Shown piece by piece: positions 8,249 to 17,783 of a DNA stretch of 64,000 bases. Source of the DNA: Bosea sp. 124 (GTDB lineage Bacteria; Pseudomonadota; Alphaproteobacteria; Rhizobiales; Beijerinckiaceae); the NCBI RefSeq assembly GCF_003046175.1, contig NZ_PZZM01000001.1, positions 1,125,001-1,189,000 on the forward strand. The letters run 5' to 3'. The notes beneath the pieces are model-generated. The model saw only the letters and a list, made by a program, of their open reading frames with translations. It had not been told where the DNA came from and made no database searches. Position 1 is the first letter of the stretch. Each line of letters begins with the position of its first letter. A program made the position numbers and the translations under genes.

Positions 8249-8991
8249 GGGTCACGATCGAGGGTCTCTGCGTCCGTTATGGCACGACGACGGCCGTCGC
8301 CGGCGTCGATCTTGCAGCCGAGCCGGGAGAGGTCCTGGCCGTCATCGGCCCCAACGGCTCGGGCAAGTCCTCGCTGGTGAAGGCCGTCGCGGGCCTGGTC
8401 CGGCACAGCGGAACGGTCGGCTTTGGCAACGGGCCACGCAAGCCCGACCGCATCGGCTACATGCCGCAGGACATCGGCGGCCGCACGGCGCTGACCGTTC
8501 TCGAGACCGTGCTGCTCGGGCGGCTCGGCCGGCTCGGGCTTCGTGTCGGCCCGGCCGACCTGGCAGCGGTCGAGGCCGTGCTCTCCGAACTTGGGCTTAC
8601 GGCGCTTGCGGCCCGCTATCTCGCGGAGCTCAGCGGCGGCCAGCGGCAGCTCGTCTTCCTCGCACAGGCGCTGGCCTGCGAGCCCGCCCTGCTGCTGCTC
8701 GACGAGCCGATCAGCGCGCTCGACATCCTGCACCAGCTGGAGGTGATGGAGATCGTGCGGCGGCAGACGACGGCGCGCCGACTGACCACGCTGGTCATCC
8801 TGCACGACCTCAACATCGCCGCCCGCTTCGCCGACAGCATCGCAGTGATGCGCGAGGGGCGTCTCCTGTGCCACGGACCGCCGGAGCGGGTGATCGGGAG
8901 CGCCATGCTGGCCGCTGTCTTCGGGGTCGAAGCGGCGCTGTCGACCGCTCCGGACGGCCGGCTGGTGGTGACGCCGCTCAGGGCGATCTGA
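8245..8991 (+). CDS. ABC transporter ATP-binding protein (FecE type)
   Basis: 248 residues from a GTG overlapping the permease stop (GTGA), with CGGAGGG upstream. Walker A is GPNGSGKSS, signature LSGGQRQLV, Walker B LLLLDEPISALD, and the switch His lies in VILHDLN. It completes the importer started at 6081. A start further upstream is open in this frame but runs through permease coding sequence and is rejected. Confidence 0.95.
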   Translation: MRVTIEGLCVRYGTTTAVAGVDLAAEPGEVLAVIGPNGSGKSSLVKAVAGLVRHSGTVGFGNGPRKPDRIGYMPQDIGGRTALTVLETVLLGRLGRLGLRVGPADLAAVEAVLSELGLTALAARYLAELSGGQRQLVFLAQALACEPALLLLDEPISALDILHQLEVMEIVRRQTTARRLTTLVILHDLNIAARFADSIAVMREGRLLCHGPPERVIGSAMLAAVFGVEAALSTAPDGRLVVTPLRAI

Positions 8992-9119
8992 CGGTCGGGC
9001 GGGCAGGCGCCCGCAGCATGTCGGGCCTGCCGCGCCGGAGCGGGGCGGAACTTAGCTGACCCTGCCGGGTTCAGGCGCAGGAGCCGGCGGCGGCCTCCCT
9101 CGAACCGGGCGCAGGCGAC

Positions 9120-11069
9120 GTGGCACGAAACCATCAATCCACGGGCTCCACCGATGCGCTGGCCCCCCGGCGGGTCGGCATGACCGATGGCAGCGGCGGC
9201 GGCCATCTCGGTAATGGCGCGACCGGCGCGCTGATCATCGCCGCGCTCTATGTCGGGCGCGAGGTCTTCGTGCCGGTGGCGCTGGCGATCCTGTTCAGCT
9301 TCGTGCTGGCGCCGCTGGTCAAGCTCCTGCAGAAGATCAGGATTCCGCGTGCCGTCGCGGTCATCGGCGTCGTCGTCCTGGCTTTTGCCGTCGTGGCCGC
9401 CCTGGCCATGGCCATGATCGGGCAGGCGACCCAGCTCGCCGCCGATCTGCCGACCTATCAGAGCACGATGCGCGAGAAGATCGCCTCGCTGAAAGGCGCC
9501 GGGCCGGGAACCGGCGTGTTGTCGCGCGCGGCCGATGTGCTGCAGGATTTGAGCAAGGAGCTCGACCGGCCGAAGGAACCCGCGCCTGCCCATCTGCCGG
9601 CACCGGCAGCGGAAAGCCGCCCGATCCCCGTCGAGGTGCATCAGCCGGCTCCCGGCGCCATGGAGACGCTCCGGGCCTTCCTGACGCCGCTGATCCATCC
9701 GCTGACGACGACCGGCATCGTCCTGATCTTCGTCATCTTCATCCTGCTGAAGCGCGAGGATCTGAGGAACCGCTTCATCCGGCTGACCGGCACCTATGAT
9801 CTGCAGAAGACGACTGCGGCCTTCGACGATGCGGCCAAGCGGCTGAGCCGGCTGTTCCTGACGCAGTTGCTCCTGAATTCCGGTTTTGGCATCACCATCG
9901 GCACCGGGCTCTGGCTGATCGGCGTTCCGAGCGCGCTGCTGTGGGGGATCCTGGCCGCGATCCTGCGCTTCATCCCCTATCTCGGGGCGATCCTGTCGGC
10001 GATCTTTCCGATGGTCATCGCCGCCGCGGTCGATCCCGGCTGGACCATGCTGGCATGGACGGCGGCGCTGTTCCTCATCGCCGAGCCGCTCGCCGGCCAT
10101 GTCATCGAACCCCTGGTCTATGGGCGCTCGACCGGCCTCTCGCCGGTGGCGATCGTGGTTGCGGCAACGTTCTGGACATGGCTGTGGGGTCCCATCGGCC
10201 TGGTCCTGGCGACGCCCCTCACCGTCTGCCTCGTCGTGCTCGGGCGCCATGTCGAGCGCCTCGAATTCCTCGACGTCCTGCTGGGGGACCGCCCTGCCCT
10301 GTCCGCCCCGGAAATCTTCTACCAGCGCATCCTCGCGGGCGATCCGGCCGAGGCCGCCGACAAGGCCGAGGAGGTCCTGAAGGAGCGCTCGCTGTCGGCC
10401 TATTACGACGATGTGGCGCTGGAGGGGCTAAGGCTCGCCGCAGCCGATGCTTCGCGCGGTGTGCTCGATGCGGAGCGCCAGGCGCGCATCCTCGACACCG
10501 TGCGCGAGGTCGTCGACGACCTGTCCGATCACGAGGACCGGGCGCCCGGCGTCGCGGATGCAACGCGAGATGCCGAAGCGGAAGCGGCCATCGACGAGAC
10601 CGATGAGCGGGAGGGGGCGGCCGACCTGCCAGTGCTGGGCCGCGAGCAGCTTAGCAACGGCTTCGAAAGCGAGGACCGCGTCGTCTGCATCGCCGCCCAG
10701 TCGGACCTCGACGAAGCCGCCGCCCTGATGCTGGCGCAGATCCTGAACAAGCATGGCCTGCCAGCCCGCGTCCTGCCGCCCGATACGCTGTCCAGCGCGA
10801 AACTGGCGGCGCTGGCGCAGGCGGAGCCGGTCCTGATCTGCCTGTGCTATCTCGGCCGCTCGAGCGGCGCCCATATGCGCTACGCCGTCAAGCGCCTGCG
10901 ACGGCGGATGCCGTCGGTGGCGATCGTGCTGGCCGCCCTGTCCGACGCCGATTCCGCCGATATGGCCGGCCAGGCTTCCCAGGCCGACGAGACCGCCTCG
11001 ACCCTGCGAGGCGTCAGCAAGGCGTGCATCGCCCGCGCCTCCGCGACGCCGGCCGACAGGGCCGCCTGA
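9120..11069 (+). CDS. AI-2E family transporter with long C-terminal extension
   Basis: 649 residues. Residues about 35-400 are the AI-2E/PerM membrane domain: paired N-terminal helices, a soluble insert (about 105-185), then LLWGILAAILRFIPYLGAI and GHVIEPLVYGRSTGLSP, the family's conserved region. Residues about 400-649 form a soluble tail. It includes a segment (VCIAAQSDLDEAAALMLAQIL at about 520-540, cut here) that resembles a Rossmann-like or B12-binding-like fold. GTG at 9120 is used; ATG at 9180 is an alternative. Family members transport varied small solutes or act as Na+/H+ antiporters; the substrate here is unknown. Confidence 0.85.
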   Translation: MARNHQSTGSTDALAPRRVGMTDGSGGGHLGNGATGALIIAALYVGREVFVPVALAILFSFVLAPLVKLLQKIRIPRAVAVIGVVVLAFAVVAALAMAMIGQATQLAADLPTYQSTMREKIASLKGAGPGTGVLSRAADVLQDLSKELDRPKEPAPAHLPAPAAESRPIPVEVHQPAPGAMETLRAFLTPLIHPLTTTGIVLIFVIFILLKREDLRNRFIRLTGTYDLQKTTAAFDDAAKRLSRLFLTQLLLNSGFGITIGTGLWLIGVPSALLWGILAAILRFIPYLGAILSAIFPMVIAAAVDPGWTMLAWTAALFLIAEPLAGHVIEPLVYGRSTGLSPVAIVVAATFWTWLWGPIGLVLATPLTVCLVVLGRHVERLEFLDVLLGDRPALSAPEIFYQRILAGDPAEAADKAEEVLKERSLSAYYDDVALEGLRLAAADASRGVLDAERQARILDTVREVVDDLSDHEDRAPGVADATRDAEAEAAIDETDEREGAADLPVLGREQLSNGFESEDRVVCIAAQSDLDEAAALMLAQILNKHGLPARVLPPDTLSSAKLAALAQAEPVLICLCYLGRSSGAHMRYAVKRLRRRMPSVAIVLAALSDADSADMAGQASQADETASTLRGVSKACIARASATPADRAA

Positions 11070-11166
11070 GCGGAAGCCACGACCGGATGGATTCGCGGCT
11101 CGGGGGCTCGGGGCATGCCCTCGACCACTTCCTGGACGGGCCATGCTCGTGGGGCGGGAGCGTTGC

Positions 11167-12180
11167 TCAGAACCGCAGCAGGCACTCCCGCAGGGTCGAG
11201 GGCGTCTCCGAACGCAGTTCCTCGGGCCTGATGCGAAGCGTCAGCCCGGCAGCCGCCGCCGCACGCACGTCGCGGGGGTTCAGGCCGAATTCCTGCTTGA
11301 AGGCCCGGCTGAAGCTCGACGCGTCCTCGAAGCAGAGGGCATCGGCGATGACGTTGATGCTGGCACCATTCGAAGCGTCGGAGAGGTCCGCATAGCCGCG
11401 CAGCAGACGCCGATGGCGGATATAGCGAGCAACGCCGCCATCGTCGTGGAAGAGACGATAGAGCTGCGTGCGCGACATGCCGACCTCGGAGCACAGGCGC
11501 GTGGCGTCGAGACCGGGATCGCGCAGGTTGCGGTCGATGAACTGCCGCACCCTCTCACGCCGCGTCAGGTTTATCTGGCTGGTGGCGACGTCCAGGCGAT
11601 CGGAGGATGGCCCCGTACAGGCGAGCACCATGGCCCGGACCGCATTGGTGAGCCGCGGCATATCGGCGGGTGCCAGTTCGACGAAGCTGCGCTCGAGGAG
11701 CCCGATATAATCGCCGAGCAACCGGCCGAGCGGCGTGTCGAGCGCCTGCGCCTGGGCCGCATCGAGAAGCGGGGCGAGTTCGCGGAAGCTGTCGCGCGGC
11801 AGATAAAGCTGCAACCGCTCGTCATGGGACCTCTGGCTGACGAGTTCGCGCCCGAGCGAGGCCACATAGGGCACGGAGGCCGGCACATCCAGCGTGACGC
11901 CGGCCCCGCCCGAGCCGATCGTCCGGCTGCCGCCGAGCGTGATCACCCAATGGTCGATCGGGTTCGAACGCAGCAGCGCCGTGTCTCGCATCGCGGTCAG
12001 GGCTGGAGCCTTGACGTGGCTGAGGCCGAATTCGTCGAGCGTCCAGACGACGCTGCTGGCAGCGAAGCCGGTCTCGCCCTCCGCCAGCGCGACGTTGAAC
12101 ACGCCTTCGAACCAGCCCTGCCACGCATCGAACTGTTCCCGGATCGGAAGATCGTTCGTGGTGAAACGGACTGGAATCAT
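11167..12180 (-). CDS. AraC family transcriptional regulator
   Basis: 337 residues from the ATG at 12180, preceded by GGTGG. The N-terminal about 200 residues match the AraC-binding-like domain style (FTTNDLPIREQFDAWQGWF). The C-terminal about 100 residues are the double helix-turn-helix: VRQFIDRNLRDPGLDATRL, SRTQLYRLF, and DASSFSRAFKQEFGLNPRDVR. It is downstream of the SLC13 / M20 / AbgT genes on the same strand and is their best candidate regulator in this neighbourhood; the 3' end converges on the AI-2E gene. Confidence 0.92.
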   Translation of the reverse strand: MIPVRFTTNDLPIREQFDAWQGWFEGVFNVALAEGETGFAASSVVWTLDEFGLSHVKAPALTAMRDTALLRSNPIDHWVITLGGSRTIGSGGAGVTLDVPASVPYVASLGRELVSQRSHDERLQLYLPRDSFRELAPLLDAAQAQALDTPLGRLLGDYIGLLERSFVELAPADMPRLTNAVRAMVLACTGPSSDRLDVATSQINLTRRERVRQFIDRNLRDPGLDATRLCSEVGMSRTQLYRLFHDDGGVARYIRHRRLLRGYADLSDASNGASINVIADALCFEDASSFSRAFKQEFGLNPRDVRAAAAAGLTLRIRPEELRSETPSTLRECLLRF

Positions 12181-12364
12181 AATGCCACCGGCTGCACTGG
12201 GTGCCGCACGGTAACACGCCAAACCGTCGCGTTGATACAACAGAGACAAAACGCAACGCAAAACCGCCCGCGCCGCGAGACGCGGAACGATCTTGTGTCG
12301 TTCAATCCTTTATCCGCACCATTTCAGCCTTTCGGCCGGAACAGGTGCTTGGCCGTCCGACTCT

Positions 12365-12589
12365 TCAGCGGCGGCAAACCTGGACCCGGCGGGTCTGCCA
12401 ACGGCCGCGATGGTCGCGGAAACGCCGCGTCTCCCACCAGCAGCGGCGGCGATGATGCCATTGCGCCTGCTCGACGCCATTCTCGGTGCTGAGGCCCGGC
12501 GCAGAGCCGACGGGAGCAGCCGCGGCGTCGCCGGTCGACAAGGCCGCCAAGCCCAGCCCGGCGGCGAGGACGAATGCACGAACCCACAT
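12365..12589 (-). CDS. Small exported Trp/Arg-rich protein
   Basis: 74 residues: a signal peptide (MWVRAFVLAAGLGLAALSTGDAAAA) followed by a short mature peptide rich in Trp, Arg and His (HHRRRCWWETRRFRDHRGRW). GGAAGGA lies upstream of the ATG. Such small secreted basic proteins with a CWW block are common in Hyphomicrobiales and have no known function. Longer frames around it on the same strand lack a signal peptide. Confidence 0.6.
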   Translation of the reverse strand: MWVRAFVLAAGLGLAALSTGDAAAAPVGSAPGLSTENGVEQAQWHHRRRCWWETRRFRDHRGRWQTRRVQVCRR

Positions 12590-12635
12590 CTTTCGTTTTC
12601 CTTCCCTGGAACGGGGCGAGCCGTCGGGCCGCCGT

Positions 12636-14474
12636 TCAGAAGCGCCAGATCAGCGGCACGATGAAGACCGCGACGATGAAGAACCAGATCAGCAGCGGCA
12701 GCCCGAGCTTCCAGTAGTCGCTGAAAGCGTAGCCACCCGGCCCCATCACCATGAGGTTGGTCGGGGTCGCGATCGGGGTCAGGAAGGAGGCCGCAGCCGC
12801 AACCGCCGTGCTCATCAGCACCGGGCGCGGCGAGATACCCATGGAAGCCGCAGCGGCGACACCGATCGGAATGACGATCAGCGCGGTGGCCGTGTTGCTG
12901 ATGAGCTGGCCCATCACCGCCGTCAGCACGAAGAGGCCGGCGAGCAGCGCCATCGGACCCGCATCGCCCACCATGGTGACAAGACGATCGGCCAGCATCT
13001 TCGCCGCGCCGGTCTCGATCATCGCAGTCGAGAGCGGCATCATCGCACCGACCAGGATGACGGTGGTCCAGCCGATCGCGCGGTAGGATTGCTCGACGGT
13101 CATGATGCCGCACAGGATGATCGCGCCGGCCGCCAGCAGCCCTGCCACGGCAGAGGGCACGACGCCGGTCGCCAGCAGCAGCACCATCGCGAAGAGGATG
13201 ATGACGGCCTGCTTGGCACCCGGCCCCATCGGCACGGCCTGGCGGCGGACGAGGTCAGGCGAGCTGACGACAAGCACGTCGGGATCGTCGAGATGGGTGT
13301 CGAGCGCCTTCCAGGTGCCCTGCAGAAGCATGGTGTCGCCGGCCTGCAGGACGATGCCACCGGCATCCGTCGTCGCATTGGCGGCCGCGATCTCGGCGCC
13401 CGAGCGCTGCACGGCCAGCACAATCAGATCGCCGCTCTGCGTGACCATGCCCGGAAACACGCTCTGCCCGATCAGGCCCGAACGCGGAGGGATGACGACC
13501 TCGGCGAGGCCGGAGCGGCGGTTGAACAGCGTCTCCTCGCCCTCACCGGCAGCGGCGCTCTCATCGCGGAAGGCAAGATGCAGCGCCGCCGCGAAATTGG
13601 CCGCGGCCTCGGCCTCGCCGCGCAGGAGGATATGGTCGCCCTCGGCGATCGTGCCGCGGCGCAGCGGCCCCGCGCTTTCGCCCTCCTGGAGGGCGACGAA
13701 CTGAAGGCCCGGATAGGCCGAAAGATCGATGACCGAGGCCGGCTGGCCGACATAGGGACAGGTGACGCGGACGCGGAGCTGATAGACGCCGCTGGCGAGG
13801 CCGTACTGCTCGACCAGCGTCTTGGCATGGCGGCTGAAATCGGTCGGCATCGTCGCGCCGTTGCGTTGCGGCAGAAGCTTCTCGCCGAACAGCACGATGA
13901 TCGCCATCGTCCCGGCGAGCAGCGGGATGCCCGCCAGCGCGAACTCGAAGAACCCGAAGCCCTGAACGCCGGCATCGATGCCGGCCTCCGACACCAGCAC
14001 GTTCACCGGGGTGCCGGTCAAAGCGAGCATGGAGCCGGCATGGCCCGCGAAGACGAGCGGCATGAGCAATTGCGAAGAATTGCGCCTGAGGCGGACCGCG
14101 ATGACGACGACCACCGGCAGCAGGGCCGCGACAGCCCCGTTCAGGCTGATCAGCGCGACCAGCAGCGCAACGAGGCCCATCATCAGAAGCAGGAGCCGCG
14201 ACCGGCTTTCCTCGCCCGCCCCCTTGATCAGGAGCTGGCCTGCCCAGGCGGTGACGCCCGTGACCTCGAGACCGGAGCTGACGACGAACAGGGACGCGAT
14301 GAAGATGACCGCCGGATCGCCGAAGCCGCTCAGGGCCTGCGGCAGGGTCAGAACGCCCGTCGCCCAGAGCGCCAGCGACGTCCCGATCGCGACGAGCACG
14401 ACCGGAACCTTGTTCGTGACGAACAGAACGACAGCAACGGCGATGATGAGGCCGGTGTAGGCTATGGGACTCAC
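12636..14474 (-). CDS. SLC13/DASS family permease with central TrkA-C domains
   Basis: 612 residues from a GTG with GAGGAG 8 bases upstream. N-terminal membrane half (about 1-190), two soluble RCK/TrkA-C-like domains (about 200-400; FNRRSGLAEVVIPPRSGLIG and LVVSSPDLVRRQAVP), and C-terminal membrane half with the DASS signature SNTATALIVIPIG and PIATPTNLMVMGPG. Family members are Na+-coupled or H+-coupled carriers for dicarboxylates, sulfate or related anions. The gene is in series with an M20 peptidase and AbgT gene. It is a clear paralogue of the gene at 38322-40136. Confidence 0.92.
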   Translation of the reverse strand: MSPIAYTGLIIAVAVVLFVTNKVPVVLVAIGTSLALWATGVLTLPQALSGFGDPAVIFIASLFVVSSGLEVTGVTAWAGQLLIKGAGEESRSRLLLLMMGLVALLVALISLNGAVAALLPVVVVIAVRLRRNSSQLLMPLVFAGHAGSMLALTGTPVNVLVSEAGIDAGVQGFGFFEFALAGIPLLAGTMAIIVLFGEKLLPQRNGATMPTDFSRHAKTLVEQYGLASGVYQLRVRVTCPYVGQPASVIDLSAYPGLQFVALQEGESAGPLRRGTIAEGDHILLRGEAEAAANFAAALHLAFRDESAAAGEGEETLFNRRSGLAEVVIPPRSGLIGQSVFPGMVTQSGDLIVLAVQRSGAEIAAANATTDAGGIVLQAGDTMLLQGTWKALDTHLDDPDVLVVSSPDLVRRQAVPMGPGAKQAVIILFAMVLLLATGVVPSAVAGLLAAGAIILCGIMTVEQSYRAIGWTTVILVGAMMPLSTAMIETGAAKMLADRLVTMVGDAGPMALLAGLFVLTAVMGQLISNTATALIVIPIGVAAAASMGISPRPVLMSTAVAAAASFLTPIATPTNLMVMGPGGYAFSDYWKLGLPLLIWFFIVAVFIVPLIWRF

Positions 14475-14530
14475 TCGTCAGCTCCTCGTCTGGCGCCGTT
14501 CGGCCGCCTTTCGCCCCGGTCGAGGGGGCT

Positions 14531-15733
14531 TCAGTCTTCGAGCGTCGCCATCAGGATGCCAAGTCGGCAACCCTTTTCGTATTCGTCGAGCTTGACGAAT
14601 TCCTTGATCGTGTGGATTTCGGCCTGGCCCGCCCCGATCGTGATCGTCGGAACGCCGGCCTTGTCAAGCCAGTTGGCATCGAGCCCGCCATTGGAGAACA
14701 GGTAGGTCGGCTCGATGCCGAGCAGCCCGAGCGCCTTGGTGGCGCGCTTCACCACTTGGGTATCCTGGCCGAGTTCGAAGGGCGGGTAAGCGGCCGCGCG
14801 ACGGAAGGTGACCTCCGCCGTATCACCTTCATGGTCGGTCACAGCGGCCTTGGCCTTGGCGAAAGCCGCCTCGTAGCCATCGACGATCTTGGTGGCGAAG
14901 CTCAGCTCGGGGCTGCGCGCCTCGCCCTTGAGGAAGGCATAGTCGGTGACGACGTTGGTCGCGTCACCGGCGGGCTTGCCGCCCTTGCCGCCGAAGATGC
15001 CGATATTGCTGGTGCCGAATTCCTTGCCCTTGACGACTTTGCCGAACCAGCCGGCTGTCTTGGCCTCGGCCAGACCGATCGCGCCGACGAGCGTCGCCGA
15101 GATGCCCTTGTCCGGCGCGACGCCGGCATGCGAGGCGCGGCCCTTGATCTCGACTTCCCAGTTCTCCTGCCCGACCGCACCGACGATCAGTTCGGAGGCG
15201 AGCTGGCCGTCGACATTGATGCACATCACCGGGCCGTTGAGATCGGCCGGATTGAGCTCGCGGGCGCCATGCAGGCCGCTCTCCTCGCGCACCGTGAAGA
15301 GCAGCGTGATCGGCGGATGGGGCAGCTTGTTCTTGAGCAGCGTCTCGGCCAGCACGACCAGCAGGGCGACGCCGGTGCGGGCGTCGCCGCCGAGCGCCGT
15401 CGTGCCATCGGAGACGATGCGATCCCCCTCGCGCTTCGGCTTGGCGCCGGCGCAGAGCGGGACGGTGTCGAGATGGGTCGAGAACATCAGGCGCGGACCG
15501 GGCTTGGTACCGGGCAGGTCGACGATCAGGTTGCCGGTCTGGGTCGGCAACGGAATGCGCTTGTTGGCGTCGTCGAAGCGGATCGCCGAGGCCGGCACGC
15601 CGATCTTCTTCAGAGCCTCGCTGACGGCGGCGGCGATCGCGGCTTCCTCGCCGGTGACGCCCTCGACCGAGAGAAAGTTCATCAGGTGATCGATCGCCGA
15701 CTCGACGTCGAGCGGAACATTGGCAGTGCTCAT
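14531..15733 (-). CDS. M20-family metallopeptidase (PepT/CPG2-like)
   Basis: 400 residues from the ATG at 15733 (ATG at 15742 also possible). Metal ligands and catalytic residues are present: FSTHLDT (His and Asp at 87 and 89), GGDARTG, TVREESGLHG (general base Glu and ligand Glu), and HTIKEFV with the last His near the C-terminus. A dimerisation domain fills about residues 180-295. The family removes residues from small peptides or N-acylated/aminobenzoyl amino acids. It sits 70 bases downstream of an AbgT transporter on the same strand, which suggests hydrolysis of the imported compound. Confidence 0.9.
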   Translation of the reverse strand: MSTANVPLDVESAIDHLMNFLSVEGVTGEEAAIAAAVSEALKKIGVPASAIRFDDANKRIPLPTQTGNLIVDLPGTKPGPRLMFSTHLDTVPLCAGAKPKREGDRIVSDGTTALGGDARTGVALLVVLAETLLKNKLPHPPITLLFTVREESGLHGARELNPADLNGPVMCINVDGQLASELIVGAVGQENWEVEIKGRASHAGVAPDKGISATLVGAIGLAEAKTAGWFGKVVKGKEFGTSNIGIFGGKGGKPAGDATNVVTDYAFLKGEARSPELSFATKIVDGYEAAFAKAKAAVTDHEGDTAEVTFRRAAAYPPFELGQDTQVVKRATKALGLLGIEPTYLFSNGGLDANWLDKAGVPTITIGAGQAEIHTIKEFVKLDEYEKGCRLGILMATLED

Positions 15734-15803
15734 GGCATCCATCCAAGATTGGGCCTGCCTGAAACGGCTAGGCCTGGCTTGTGTTCAGGGTTGGCGCGGC
15801 CGT

Positions 15804-17354
15804 TCACAGCCCCCAGGGCAGGCCGAGCATCTTCCAGACCGCGAAGAGCGCGGTCCACAGCACGAACATCCACATGACATAGGGCAGCATCAGCGAGACG
15901 ATGGTCCCGACGCCGGCGTTGCGGTCGTATTTCTGGGCGAAACCGACCACGAGCGCGAAATAGGCGTTCAGCGGGGTGATCGCGTTCATCGGGGAATCGC
16001 CGACGCGATAGGCCGCCAGCACAGCTTCCGGCTCGACGCCGAGCTTCATCAGCAGCGGCACGAAGACGGGCGCGAAGATCGCCCATTTCGCGATCGCGCC
16101 GGTCAGCAAGAGATCGATGATCGCGACGACGACGATGAAGCCGAGCAGCAGCGGCAATGCACCGATATTCGCCGATTGCAGGATGCCCGACAGGCTGAGC
16201 GCCATCACGGTGCCCATGTTGGTGTAGGTGAAATAGGCGACGAACTGGCTGAGCACGAAGAACAGGAAGATCGTGCCGCCGAGATTCTTGATCGATTTCT
16301 CGATCGCCGCGATCACCTCGGTCAGCGTCCTGAGCGTGCCGGCGCCGATGCCGTAGCACCAGCCGGTGGTCAGGAACATCAGCATGATCAGCGCGATCAG
16401 CCCGTTCATGAAAGGCGAATTGCCGATCAGCTCGCCTGTGGTCGGATTGCGCAGCGGCGCCCAGGACGGAACCGTGAGCACGAGGAAGACGGCGACGAGG
16501 CCGAGCAGCCCCAGGCCGGCGAAACGCAGGCCGCGCGATTCCTGCTCCGAGAGTTCCGCGCCCTGCTCCGTCGTCGTGCCCTCGGCCGCAAGCTTCGGAT
16601 CATAGGCGCCGAGGCGAGGCTCGATCATCCGGTCCGAAATGAAGGCGATGATCACCGTCAGGAACGCCACGGACGCGATCGAGAACCACAGGTTCGAGGC
16701 GAGGCCGATCGAGCGGTTGGGATCGACGAGATGGGCGGCATCGTTGGTGAATTCGACCAGTACCGCATCGAGCGGCTTGATCAGCATGTTGACCGTGAAG
16801 GCGCCCGCCACGGCGGCGAAGCCGAGCGCGAGGCCGGCCAGCGGATTGCGGCCGACAGCGAGATAGGCGATGCCGGCCAGCGGAATCAGCACGAGATAGC
16901 CGGCATCCGCCGCGATGCTGGCGAGGATGCCGACGAAGGCGAGGATGTAGGTGAGCGCCCAGGGCGGCGAGACGATGACGAGCTTGCGGATCAGCGCCGT
17001 GACCAGCCCCGATTCCTCGGCGACACCGGCGCCGATCATCGCGACGATCATCAACCCGACCGCTGTGAAGCTCATGAAGTTCGGGATCAGCGACGAGTAG
17101 ATGAAGCGGATGCCCTCGATATTGAGCAGGCTTCGGATTGCGGTCGTCGCGGTCTCGACCTTGTGGGTGTCGGCATTGATCCGCTCGAAGGTGACAGCCG
17201 CGCCGAACAGGCTGAGCACGGCCGAGAGCACGATCACGATGCCAATCAGGATCAGGAAGATCACGACCGGGTGGGGCACCATGTTGCCGACCTTCTCGAC
17301 ACCGTCGAGAAAGCGCTGCATCGCGGTCTTGGGTGCGGTGCTTTCGGTGGACAT
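15804..17354 (-). CDS. AbgT family transporter
   Basis: 516 residues from the ATG at 17354 with AGGAGAGGAAG upstream; this matches the usual family length of about 510. Many membrane helices; characteristic blocks include GVEKVGNMVPHPVVIFLIL at the start, ASIAADAGYLVLIPLAG and GDSPMNAITPLNAYF. E. coli AbgT imports p-aminobenzoyl-glutamate; other members export sulfonamides. It pairs with the downstream M20 peptidase as abgT pairs with abgAB, but the peptidase here is closer to PepT, so the true substrate is open. Confidence 0.92.
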   Translation of the reverse strand: MSTESTAPKTAMQRFLDGVEKVGNMVPHPVVIFLILIGIVIVLSAVLSLFGAAVTFERINADTHKVETATTAIRSLLNIEGIRFIYSSLIPNFMSFTAVGLMIVAMIGAGVAEESGLVTALIRKLVIVSPPWALTYILAFVGILASIAADAGYLVLIPLAGIAYLAVGRNPLAGLALGFAAVAGAFTVNMLIKPLDAVLVEFTNDAAHLVDPNRSIGLASNLWFSIASVAFLTVIIAFISDRMIEPRLGAYDPKLAAEGTTTEQGAELSEQESRGLRFAGLGLLGLVAVFLVLTVPSWAPLRNPTTGELIGNSPFMNGLIALIMLMFLTTGWCYGIGAGTLRTLTEVIAAIEKSIKNLGGTIFLFFVLSQFVAYFTYTNMGTVMALSLSGILQSANIGALPLLLGFIVVVAIIDLLLTGAIAKWAIFAPVFVPLLMKLGVEPEAVLAAYRVGDSPMNAITPLNAYFALVVGFAQKYDRNAGVGTIVSLMLPYVMWMFVLWTALFAVWKMLGLPWGL

Positions 17355-17783
17355 TTCGGCTTCCTCTCCTCGGACCAGGACAGTGTCTGGCGCGGAAACG
17401 GCCCCGCCGCCCGGCGAAGCGCCCGGCGGAGACATTTTGGGAACCTTAGTTCGCCGCGCGCTGAGAACATCGGCACAGAATCCCAAAGCTTGGGCCGGCT
17501 GTCCCAAAATTGACGGCCCTGCGGCACCGGGACAACACCCGGATGGCGCTCTGTCCGGCCCTGCCGTCGCACATTCCGCGCCGAGCGGACGTCTCGCCTT
17601 GCTGCAGGCGCGGCGGTTCACTATCCTGCGCCTATCGTCGAAGGGGCCCCGATCGGGCCGTCCCTTTCGGGAAGACTTCGGAGCTAAGCTGATGCGCGCC
17701 TATCCATGCGGCAGGGCCCAGCCTACCGGCCGTGCCGTCGGGCGACGGCCGGCTGGTCAACTGCGCCTTCGGACGGCCTGAGC
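17355..17783. promoter_or_regulatory. Divergent promoter region with TTTGGGA-type motif cluster
   Basis: 429 bases without a gene between AbgT (minus) and the DUF900 lipoprotein (plus). It contains ATTTTGGGA (17434-17442), CCCAAAGCTTGGG (17482-17494, arms CCCAA/TTGGG) and TCCCAAAAT (17502-17510). These are three copies of a TTTGGGA-like site in both orientations within 77 bases, 80-160 bases upstream of abgT. That is the expected position for operators of a regulator, possibly one of the two nearby AraC proteins. Confidence 0.45.

Noticed and set aside
12486..14705. 739-residue open frame antisense to the SLC13 gene
   Set aside because: Arg/His/Asp/Gln-rich low-complexity translation without motifs; the minus strand encodes a clear carrier.
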